NCBI GenBank assembly: GCA_039934875.1
Contig: JBDTLH010000135.1
Span: 1 to 8,787, forward strand
Length of the DNA stretch: 8,787 nt
Reading direction: 5' to 3'
Origin: JBDTLH01 sp039934875
Lineage (GTDB): Bacteria; Acidobacteriota; Terriglobia; Terriglobales; Acidobacteriaceae
The notes below the pieces were generated by a model. That model did no database searches. It was not told the origin of the DNA and saw only the letters and a list, made by a program, of their open reading frames with translations. The translations under genes and the position numbers were made by a program. This document shows positions 1 to 5,361 of the stretch, in pieces (position 1 is the first letter of the stretch; every line of letters starts with the position of its first letter).

Positions 1-108
1 ACATGCGGTTGGGTGAATCTTGAATCTGCAGTTCGCATCAAAGACATTAGTGGTGTCACAACTATTAGGCTTGACAACCAGTATTTGAATGGTGACTATA
101 ATGTTTAA
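1..108 (+). CDS. C-terminal end of an unrecognised protein (5' truncated by the window edge)
   Basis: The first reading frame is open from base 1 and runs 35 codons to a TAA at 106-108. The visible tail includes SAVRIKDISGVTTIRL and ends NQYLNGDYNV. The alternation of hydrophobic and polar residues suggests beta strands, as at the end of a beta-rich domain. The mix of residues looks like real protein rather than random translation, but there is no recognisable motif and I assign no function. The stretch is less GC-rich than thrS or rel. The gene points toward the minus-strand gene ending at 277, and a double-hairpin repeat lies between the two stops. The rest of the gene lies outside the window. 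Confidence 0.55.
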   Translation, partial: TCGWVNLESAVRIKDISGVTTIRLDNQYLNGDYNV

Positions 109-172
109 GGAAACGAGTATGCGTAAACAAGACGGCGCAATCTAAGTAAACTCTGAATAAGTCGAGCAGGAT

Positions 173-234
173 CCCCAGCGGCTAAAAGCCGCCGCTGGTA
201 TTTCAGTGACACTTATCCCCGGCTGAAGCCGGGA
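173..234. repeat. REP-like double hairpin between convergent genes
   Basis: Two stem-loops lie side by side. The first pairs CCAGCGGC (175-182) with GCCGCTGG (191-198), an 8-bp stem. It has an alternative register, GCGGC (178-182) with GCCGC (188-192), which exposes a TAAAA loop. The second pairs CCCGGC (218-223) with GCCGGG (228-233) around a TGAA loop. Neither has a clear U-tract in either direction, so this is not a textbook intrinsic terminator. Its place between two convergent stop codons (106-108 and 277-279) would still suit a bidirectional transcription barrier or 3'-end stabiliser. Paired hairpins with these loops are, as I recall, scattered through acidobacterial intergenic regions; family membership is an inference. 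Confidence 0.6.
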
Positions 235-276
235 GTCTACCCAAAACGTTCAAAAGCACAGTTAATCAGAATGTTC

Positions 277-1851
277 CTAAATCGAGGCGGTGATTTGTAA
301 GAGATTAATATCCCAATGTTGAGCTCTGGAATCACGCTCTTGAATTTGCGCCAAATCAAGCCGCCATTGTGTAGGGTTCATTTTCTTATCTAAAAGTTGA
401 ATCCAGAATGCTTTTGTTGTTTCAGTATCCAGATTTTTACGTGTTTGAAATAAGTCTGGATCGCTCATGATATTTTGCCACACATAGCACAGTTGGTGCC
501 GTTCTTGGTACTTTTCGAATTCCTCCAACAGTTGATCATGAGCTGGGAACGCAGTCAGGGTTTCAGTAAACGCTTTCCAATCGCTAGGATCGCCGGTATA
601 GGCCGCGACAAATTTCAGTTCGCAAGCGAGATTCTGTAAGACTGCATAGCGCTGTTTCAGATCAATCTCCGGCAACAACTTGCGGTATTCGTCTGCTGCC
701 TTCCTGCGGCCTTCGATCTGGTCAGCCACTCCTTGTGCGGTGCCAAGTCTGTCCGCCGGATGGGGTAAGCAGCCATAGAGCTGCGCCCTGACAAAGATCG
801 TGAACTTCCAGCCGGGATCGTACTGCTCCGCGGCCTCAAGAGATTTGAGCGCCTGGATGCGGGAATCTTCAATGGTTGCGAGCTTGGTAGCCCGTACCCA
901 GGCAGGCTCCGCGACGAAACCTTGAATCAAAAAGTAATGCGCATACGCTTGATAGGAGTGGGCCTTTGCCAGTTGGTGGTTGCTGAGCAATGGTTTGTTT
1001 TCAGGGTGGAGAAACTCTTTCAAACGTCGTATTGCATGCCAATAATTCTGTTTGACAATCAATCCGCGTACGCTCTGCAACAGCGCAGCTAGATATTTCT
1101 CGGACTGCTGTTGAGATCTGTTACTGAAACGAAAATGAGGATAAAGATAGGTGAAGGCGTCGATCTCGTCCATTACGGCGAGCTGCTCGCTCTGGCGCAG
1201 GTCTTCTTCTTTTCCCAGCATCTTGTCAGATTCTTCGAGGAAGCCGGGGAGCTCGTTCTCCGAAATCCTGTTCCATACTTCATCAATCTGAAGCGCAATG
1301 TCTCGGGCCTGACCAATGGTTTTCAGTCCGTGGGCAAGGTCCGCTGTCTTCAATTTAATTTCGTCGAGCTTGGCCTGCGACTTCTTTTCCAGTTCGTCGA
1401 GCTTCTCCTGAGAATCGTTCTTGAACTCGAACAGGTTCAGGTAACCGCGGCCGAGCACGATTGCGGCGAGAATCGCGAATACCCCGAGAAATGCGGTGCC
1501 AGCTTCGCGGGTGCGCTTCTCTGCGTCCTGTGCCTCCGCAATTTGGCCTTCGGTCAGCTTCATTTCCGCGCTGAGCAGGTCATGTTCTTCTTTGGAGGTG
1601 TCAATCATCTCACCCCCAGCCGATGTACTTGCTGGATCTCCACTTTGGTCGGGAACAGCTTTGCCTTCGAGGGCCGTCAGTCGTCTCTCAATTTGGCGCA
1701 GTTGCGTTAGGGGCGCCGCATTAACATCAACTGGATTAGTTCGGTGCAGGAAGAACAGCCAGACAAGTGCGGAGCCAGTCAGCGCCACGACGGCGGTCAT
1801 TACCACTCCGGTGTACATTGCAGCCTTCGACGCTTCCCACTTTGTGGTCAT
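277..1851 (-). CDS. Two-pass membrane protein with coiled coils and a TPR-like cytoplasmic region, function unknown
   Basis: This encodes 524 aa. The start chosen is the ATG at 1851 because AAGGAG lies 7 nt upstream. The frame stays open to 2103, but that extension runs into thrS and lacks such a site. Hydrophobic segments at about residues 11-36 and 117-140 look like membrane helices. A lysine-bearing N-terminus before the first helix suggests the N-terminus is inside, residues 37-116 outside and 141-524 in the cytoplasm. The outer loop has charged helical stretches (46-63, 88-116). After the second helix a coiled coil (144-175) contains an 11-residue repeat, SQEKLDELEKK then SQAKLDEIKLK. 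Residues about 250-470 are all-helical and TPR-like, for example QALKSLEAAEQYDPGW at 333-348. No catalytic motif is visible. The topology resembles a receptor or scaffold, but I do not recognise the family. Its base composition is lower in GC than thrS. Confidence 0.85.
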   Translation of the reverse strand: MTTKWEASKAAMYTGVVMTAVVALTGSALVWLFFLHRTNPVDVNAAPLTQLRQIERRLTALEGKAVPDQSGDPASTSAGGEMIDTSKEEHDLLSAEMKLTEGQIAEAQDAEKRTREAGTAFLGVFAILAAIVLGRGYLNLFEFKNDSQEKLDELEKKSQAKLDEIKLKTADLAHGLKTIGQARDIALQIDEVWNRISENELPGFLEESDKMLGKEEDLRQSEQLAVMDEIDAFTYLYPHFRFSNRSQQQSEKYLAALLQSVRGLIVKQNYWHAIRRLKEFLHPENKPLLSNHQLAKAHSYQAYAHYFLIQGFVAEPAWVRATKLATIEDSRIQALKSLEAAEQYDPGWKFTIFVRAQLYGCLPHPADRLGTAQGVADQIEGRRKAADEYRKLLPEIDLKQRYAVLQNLACELKFVAAYTGDPSDWKAFTETLTAFPAHDQLLEEFEKYQERHQLCYVWQNIMSDPDLFQTRKNLDTETTKAFWIQLLDKKMNPTQWRLDLAQIQERDSRAQHWDINLLQITASI

Positions 1852-1858
1852 GAGTTTG

Positions 1859-1864
1859 CTCCTT
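1859..1864 (-). promoter_or_regulatory. Shine-Dalgarno site fixing the start of the membrane/TPR gene
   Basis: The minus strand reads AAGGAG followed by CAAACTC and then ATG at 1851. This is a strong match to the 16S anti-SD with a 7-nt spacer. It supports starting the protein at MTTKWEASK and rejecting the 84-codon upstream extension. Confidence 0.8.
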
Positions 1865-1926
1865 GCACGCTGATGGCTGAAAGTGTAAACCGTTATGTCT
1901 TCGAGCCGGAGAGTTCCTGCTATCCT

Positions 1927-1952
1927 CAACCTAACACCGCAACCTAACACCG
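1927..1952. repeat. Perfect 13-bp tandem repeat in the divergent thrS promoter region
   Basis: CAACCTAACACCG occurs twice, back to back with no spacer, at 1927-1939 and 1940-1952. It sits in the 169-nt region between the divergent starts of the membrane/TPR gene (1851) and thrS (2021). It is 75 bp from the first start and 68 bp from the second. A 13-bp period would put two protein-binding sites a little over one helical turn apart, so an operator is possible; a slippage duplication is the plain alternative. No convincing -35/-10 pair was found here for either gene, and no T-box-like leader was recognised before thrS. Confidence 0.7.
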
Positions 1953-2020
1953 AAATCCAGCGTAGCGGATTCGCCTTGTACGCGAGCATCCGCCGTGCGC
2001 TGCATGAAAGAGAGTAGTCA

Positions 2021-3964
2021 ATGGCAGAAATGGTACGCATTACCCTGCCCGACGGCAGCATTCGTGAGCTGCCCAAGGGAGCAACCGCGTTGGAGGTAGC
2101 CAATCAGATCAGTCCGCGGCTGGCGGATGCGGCGTATGTGGCGAAGATAGATGGGAAGGTGGTTGATCTTTCCACCCCCCTCGAAGCCGACGCGCACGTC
2201 ACCCTTCTTACCGACAAAAATCCTGAGGCGCTGGAAGTAGTGCGGCATTCGACTGCGCACCTGCTGGCGACGGCGGTATTGGAATTGTTTCCCGAGACCA
2301 AGCTGGGTCACGGGCCACCTACCGAGAGCGGATTTTTCTATGATTTCTATCGCCCGACGCCGTTCACTCCGGATGATCTCGAAAAAATTGAAGCGCGCAT
2401 GAATGAGGTGGCGGCGCGCGGAGATAAGTTCGCTCGCGAGTGGGTGGGGCGCGAGGCTGCGCTCCAGCAGTATGAGGCCGAAGGGGATTGGATGAAGGTG
2501 CACTTCATCAGCAAATTCACCGATTCCGACAAAGTCAGCTTTTATCGCAATGGGGAGGTTGTGGATTTCTGCCGCGGCCCGCATGTGCCTTCGACGGCGA
2601 AATTGAAAGCCTTTAAGTTGTTCAGCATCGCGGGCGCGTATTGGCTGGGCGACGAGAAAAACCAGCAGTTGCAACGGATTTCCGGCACGGCATTTTTTAC
2701 TAAGAAGCAGCTTGAAGACCATCTGCACGCGCTCGAAGAGGCGAAGAAGCGCGATCACCGCGTGCTGGGCAAACAACTCGACCTCTTCTCGATCCAGGAG
2801 TTGGCCGGGCCCGGGCTGATCTTCTGGCATCCCAAGGGCGGCATGGTTCGCAAGATCATGGAAGACTGGATGCGCGACGAATATCTGAAGCGCGGATATT
2901 CGCTGGTCTATACGCCCCATGTAATGCGCACCGAGTTGTGGAAGACCAGCGGACATGCGGGCTACTACGCGCAGAACATGTTTACCCCCATGGAGCTCGA
3001 CGATGCGGATTACCGCATGAAGCCGATGAATTGCCCGGGGCACATTTTGATCTACAAGGACCAGTTGCGCTCCTACCGCGACCTGCCGGTGCGCTTGGGC
3101 GAGCTGGGTACGGTCTATCGTTATGAGCGTTCCGGCGTGATGCACGGATTGCTGCGGGTGCGTGGCTTCACCCAGGACGATGCGCATATCTTCTGCACTC
3201 CGGAGCAGATTGAGGATGAGGTCGTAGGTTGCATCGACTTCGCGTTGGCAGTCCTGCATACCTATGGATTCAAGGAGTTTAAAGTCGAGCTCTCGATCTG
3301 GGACCCGAACGATAAGCAGAACTATATCGGGACCGAGGAGAACTGGAACCTGGGCATCCATTCGCTCGAGAATGCGCTGCGGCGGCGGGAGATTCCTTAT
3401 ACGACGATCCCCGGCGAAGCGGCGTTTTACGGGCCAAAGATCGATGTGAAGCTGGTGGATGCGATCGGACGCCTGTGGCAACTTTCGACGGTGCAATTCG
3501 ACTTCACGCTCCCGGAGCGCTTCGGCCTCGAATACGTGGGTGAAGACGGACACCGCCATCAGCCGCTGATGGTGCATCGCGCGCTATACGGATCGATTGA
3601 ACGCTTCTTTGGCGTACTGATTGAGCACTACGCCGGGAATTTTCCCGTGTGGCTGGCGCCAGTGCAGGTGGCGCTGGTCCCCATTGCCGAGCGCCACGCG
3701 GAGTATGCGCACAAGGTCGCCGGGCGGCTCAAAGCGGAAGGGGTGCGGGTCGAGATCAATCAGCGCAATGAGAAGATGAATGCGAAGGTCCGCGAATTCA
3801 CGATGCAGAAGATTCCCTTCATTCTGGTGATGGGCGACAAGGAAGTGGAGTCGAATGCGGTGAGCGTGCGCGCGAGAGGCAAGGGCGATGAGGGGCCCGC
3901 GCCGCTTGAAGAGTTTGTCGGAAGGGTGAAGAGGCTGGTGAAGGAAAAGACGGTGGAGTTGTAG
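2021..3964 (+). CDS. thrS: Threonyl-tRNA synthetase
   Basis: This class II synthetase attaches threonine to tRNA-Thr in the cytoplasm. The protein is 647 aa, the usual full length. Domains in order are TGS (about 1-64), the second-additional (editing) domain with HSTAH at 76-80 and C184/H188 of CRGPH, the catalytic core (about 250-540), and a HGTP anticodon-binding domain (about 545-645). The catalytic zinc ligands are C338 in MNCPGH, H389 in DDAHIF and H519 in VHRAL. Motif 2 is YRYERSG (366-372), and the motif 3 arginine lies in YGSIERF (523-529). All editing and catalytic residues I can place are present, so it should be active and able to edit Ser-tRNA-Thr. The start at 2021 has a modest GAGAG (2010-2014) 6 nt upstream; a second ATG at 2030 has nothing better. 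The stop is only 12 nt from the convergent vapC stop. Confidence 0.98.
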   Translation: MAEMVRITLPDGSIRELPKGATALEVANQISPRLADAAYVAKIDGKVVDLSTPLEADAHVTLLTDKNPEALEVVRHSTAHLLATAVLELFPETKLGHGPPTESGFFYDFYRPTPFTPDDLEKIEARMNEVAARGDKFAREWVGREAALQQYEAEGDWMKVHFISKFTDSDKVSFYRNGEVVDFCRGPHVPSTAKLKAFKLFSIAGAYWLGDEKNQQLQRISGTAFFTKKQLEDHLHALEEAKKRDHRVLGKQLDLFSIQELAGPGLIFWHPKGGMVRKIMEDWMRDEYLKRGYSLVYTPHVMRTELWKTSGHAGYYAQNMFTPMELDDADYRMKPMNCPGHILIYKDQLRSYRDLPVRLGELGTVYRYERSGVMHGLLRVRGFTQDDAHIFCTPEQIEDEVVGCIDFALAVLHTYGFKEFKVELSIWDPNDKQNYIGTEENWNLGIHSLENALRRREIPYTTIPGEAAFYGPKIDVKLVDAIGRLWQLSTVQFDFTLPERFGLEYVGEDGHRHQPLMVHRALYGSIERFFGVLIEHYAGNFPVWLAPVQVALVPIAERHAEYAHKVAGRLKAEGVRVEINQRNEKMNAKVREFTMQKIPFILVMGDKEVESNAVSVRARGKGDEGPAPLEEFVGRVKRLVKEKTVEL

Positions 3965-3976
3965 GCCGCCCGGAAA

Positions 3977-4378
3977 TCACGCTTGAAAGAGGCGTATGCC
4001 GACAAGCTTGGCGGCGTCTTTGAGGTCTTTGTCCAAAGTCGCCAAGGTCGCCCTTTTAACGATGGCAAGTCTTAGATAGGCGGCATCGTAAACGGTCAAT
4101 TTGTGCTGGCGGGCGATAGCAAGGGCGTCCTGCAAGGTTACAGGTTTTGCATCAATGGGCAGCCCGCTCAATTCCCTCATTTGAGCATCGACTTCGCTAA
4201 TTGAGATTCGCCGTTCCCGTTCAGCCATTAATAAGCCATTCGCCATCTCCGTCTCCCATAACGGCGGGACGAAAGCGCCGTGCCGGACGATATGCCGAAT
4301 CAACTGCTCGCCATAGTCGCTGCGTTCGTCAGGCAAGCAAAAGGAGAGGCAGGAGGAAGCGTCAACAACAATGGGCAT
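3977..4378 (-). CDS. vapC: VapC-type PIN-domain toxin (putative ribonuclease)
   Basis: The protein is 133 aa from the ATG at 4378. It is a single PIN domain of typical VapC length. The expected acidic metal-binding residues are visible: D6 in VVDASS, E44 in WETEMANGLL, D98 in VYDAAYLRLA, and D116 (with D118) in LATLDKDL. VapC toxins are Mg-dependent RNases that usually cut tRNA or the sarcin-ricin loop of 23S rRNA; the target here cannot be read from sequence. The start ATG overlaps the antitoxin stop as TGATG, which implies translational coupling. A TTG at 4381 would add one residue but is less likely. The stop lies 12 nt from the convergent thrS stop, with no terminator visible between them. 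There is no sign of truncation, so the toxin looks intact. Confidence 0.9.
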   Translation of the reverse strand: MPIVVDASSCLSFCLPDERSDYGEQLIRHIVRHGAFVPPLWETEMANGLLMAERERRISISEVDAQMRELSGLPIDAKPVTLQDALAIARQHKLTVYDAAYLRLAIVKRATLATLDKDLKDAAKLVGIRLFQA

Positions 4379-4626
4379 CAATGCTTTCGTCCAGCTTTGA
4401 CCAGATCAGAATAATCCATTCCTTTAGGAAGAGGCTTGCGCTCCAGGCTTAGAAAATATTTCAAAGCTTCTTGCGCGCGCGCCTTTTTCTCTTCGTCATT
4501 CTTTATCGGGATTATTCGAGCTACAGGTTTGCCGCGATTAGTGATTTCAATCACTTCGCCTTGCTGCACTTCTTCGAGGAGGGCAGAGAGATGGGTTTTT
4601 ACGTAGAATGATCCGGCGGTTTTCAT
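4378..4626 (-). CDS. vapB: Phd/YefM-type antitoxin paired with the PIN toxin (VapB role)
   Basis: The protein is 82 aa. The N-terminal half has the Phd/YefM fold signature: the segment VKTHLSALLEEV (residues 9-20) followed by GEVIEITNRGKPVARIIPI (residues 23-41). This part normally forms the DNA-binding dimer. The charged C-terminal half (about 42-82, with PLPKGMDYSDL) is the expected toxin-wrapping tail. It lies directly upstream of the PIN toxin and overlaps its start by one base, the standard antitoxin-first order. No Shine-Dalgarno sequence is evident before the ATG at 4626. The gene begins 25 nt after the ridA stop on the same strand, so it may be read from the ridA transcript, from its own promoter, or both. 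As in other such modules the antitoxin, with toxin, probably represses its own promoter. Confidence 0.88.
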   Translation of the reverse strand: MKTAGSFYVKTHLSALLEEVQQGEVIEITNRGKPVARIIPIKNDEEKKARAQEALKYFLSLERKPLPKGMDYSDLVKAGRKH

Positions 4627-4628
4627 AT

Positions 4629-4636
4629 AACTAGTT
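4629..4636. promoter_or_regulatory. Small palindrome before vapB, possible autoregulatory operator
   Basis: AACTAGTT is a perfect 8-bp palindrome ending 2 nt before the antitoxin start codon. Phd/YefM antitoxins often bind short palindromes overlapping their promoter, so this is a candidate operator. It is short enough to occur by chance, and no clear -10/-35 pair is visible with it. Confidence 0.25.
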
Positions 4637-4651
4637 TAACAGACTGGTTGG

Positions 4652-5038
4652 TTAAGCGGTTGCGATCACGTCTATCTCGACCAGCACATCCTTGGGCAGT
4701 CCCGCGACCGCGACGGTGGAGCGTGAGGGGGGTACTGCGCCGTTCGCGGTCATGTGCTTGCCGTAAACCTCATTCATGGCGGCGAAGTCGGACATGGATT
4801 TGAGGAAGACGGTGGCGCGCACGACATTTGCCAGGCTGGTACCGGCCGCGGCCAGGATGGCGGCGATGTTCTGCATGACGCGCTCGGTTTGTTCGGAGAC
4901 ACCGCCTGTGATGACTTGGCCGCTCGCCGGGTCGAGGGCGATCTGTCCGGAGGCGAAGATGAATCCGTTGGCGTTAATAGCTTGAGAATAGGGGCCGATG
5001 GCCTTGGGAGCGTGGTCGGTTGCGATAGCTTTCTTCAT
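4652..5038 (-). CDS. ridA: RidA family reactive intermediate (enamine/imine) deaminase
   Basis: The protein is 128 aa, the normal RidA (YjgF/YER057c/UK114) length. RidA trimers hydrolyse 2-aminoacrylate and 2-aminocrotonate released by PLP enzymes such as serine/threonine dehydratase, giving keto acids and ammonia and protecting other PLP enzymes. Family marks are AIGPYSQA (13-20) with Y17, the FASGQI strand (28-33), PPSRSTVAV (103-111) with R106, and VEIDVIA (120-126) with E121. These match the Y17, R105 and E120 active-site positions of E. coli RidA. The position of the E. coli cysteine after the arginine is threonine here (T108). The start is the ATG at 5038; an upstream in-frame GTG-type start at 5110 would add 24 residues unlike the family. 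No Shine-Dalgarno sequence is present; a TACAAT box lies 7 nt upstream. The vapB gene follows after 25 nt. Confidence 0.95.
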   Translation of the reverse strand: MKKAIATDHAPKAIGPYSQAINANGFIFASGQIALDPASGQVITGGVSEQTERVMQNIAAILAAAGTSLANVVRATVFLKSMSDFAAMNEVYGKHMTANGAVPPSRSTVAVAGLPKDVLVEIDVIATA

Positions 5039-5045
5039 GAGGAGA

Positions 5046-5051
5046 ATTGTA
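5046..5051 (-). promoter_or_regulatory. Candidate -10 box giving a leaderless ridA mRNA
   Basis: The minus strand reads TACAAT then TCTCCTC then the ridA ATG. The 7-nt gap is about the normal distance from a -10 box to the transcription start, so the transcript would begin at or next to the A of the start codon. The pyrimidine run before the ATG rules out a Shine-Dalgarno site. No good -35 was found at the expected spacing. The hexamer matches sigma-70 consensus at five of six positions. Confidence 0.4.
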
Positions 5052-5140
5052 GCGCGGCATCCCCGAGGCAATCGCACCCGAACCTGACCAGGTGTTCCTG
5101 GATGGTCCATTTAACCCCTTATGAGTTCTTCCTCTGACTT

Positions 5141-5213
5141 CTGGTCTCGTTTTGATAACTACTCTCCGTCCTTCACCCTAGAACTGGTCTAATAACCGTA
5201 AGGTCTCTGGTCT
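5141..5213 (-). repeat. Three AGACCAG motifs in the rel-ridA gap
   Basis: AGACCAG on the minus strand (CTGGTCT on the plus strand) occurs at 5141-5147, 5184-5190 and 5207-5213. The steps are 43 and 23 bp, close to whole helical turns (about four and two). Three copies of a 7-mer in 73 bp is more than chance would give, but the flanking bases are only partly alike. They may be protein-binding sites upstream of ridA or remains of a degenerate repeat. Confidence 0.4.
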
Positions 5214-5231
5214 ATTGCACAAAACGCATAA

Positions 5232-5273
5232 TTCGATCGTTTTTTTGAGCGCTTTCGATGGTTTTTTGTGACG
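5232..5273. repeat. Imperfect 20-bp direct repeat with T-tracts, 22-bp period
   Basis: The first unit (5232-5251) reads TTCGATCG, seven T, then GAGCG. The second (5254-5273) reads TTCGATGG, six T, then GTGACG. The units start 22 bp apart, close to two helical turns, so the T-tracts face the same side of the helix. Phased A/T-tracts bend DNA, and the TTCGAT core could be a binding site. The direction of any regulated gene is unknown; the nearest start in the right orientation is ridA, about 200 bp away. Confidence 0.5.
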
Positions 5274-5361
5274 TTCTAGCTACATTTTTAGTTGATCTCG
5301 CGGGTCTCAGATGACCCTAAGCTCACTAAGGCTTTGACTCCAAGCTGGGCCGGAATTGAGT

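Larger units (their letters stand above)
5111..5361. other. AT-rich gap between rel and ridA with no convincing gene
   Basis: This region is clearly richer in A and T than the flanking genes, with runs of six to seven T at 5240-5246 and 5262-5267. It follows the rel stop on the minus strand and precedes ridA. It contains two 20-bp direct repeats, three copies of AGACCAG on the minus strand, and a weak GGGTC/GACCC hairpin (5302-5317). A 23-codon plus-strand ORF (5121-5192) is present but unsupported. I recognise no tRNA, riboswitch or known small RNA, and no intrinsic terminator for rel is obvious. Confidence 0.6.

Noticed and set aside
119..145. An 8-codon ORF (MRKQDGAI) after a weak AAGGAAACGAGT
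   Set aside because: It is too short to judge, and nothing downstream in the same direction could use it as a leader peptide.
1852..2103. 84-codon N-terminal extension of the membrane/TPR gene
   Set aside because: It overlaps the thrS start and promoter region and has no ribosome binding site, while the ATG at 1851 has AAGGAG at ideal spacing.
2018..3577. A 519-codon minus-strand ORF antisense to thrS
   Set aside because: It lies wholly opposite an unmistakable thrS, has biased composition, and shows no family motif. It is a by-product of GC-rich codon use.
3977..4381. TTG start at 4381 for the PIN toxin
   Set aside because: The adjacent ATG at 4378 is the better codon and gives the common TGATG overlap with the antitoxin stop.
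5039..5110. 24-residue N-terminal extension of RidA
   Set aside because: The added residues do not resemble the family, and the ATG at 5038 gives the standard length of 128 aa.
5121..5192. A 23-codon plus-strand ORF (MSSSSDFWSRFDNYSPSFTLELV)
   Set aside because: It reads like plausible protein, but there is no Shine-Dalgarno sequence, no homologous motif and no partner gene. I list it only as part of the unexplained gap.
5221..5246. Possible intrinsic terminator (AAAACG/CGTTTT followed by T-run)
   Set aside because: The stem is AT-rich and only 6 bp with an 11-nt loop, and no plus-strand gene ends here.
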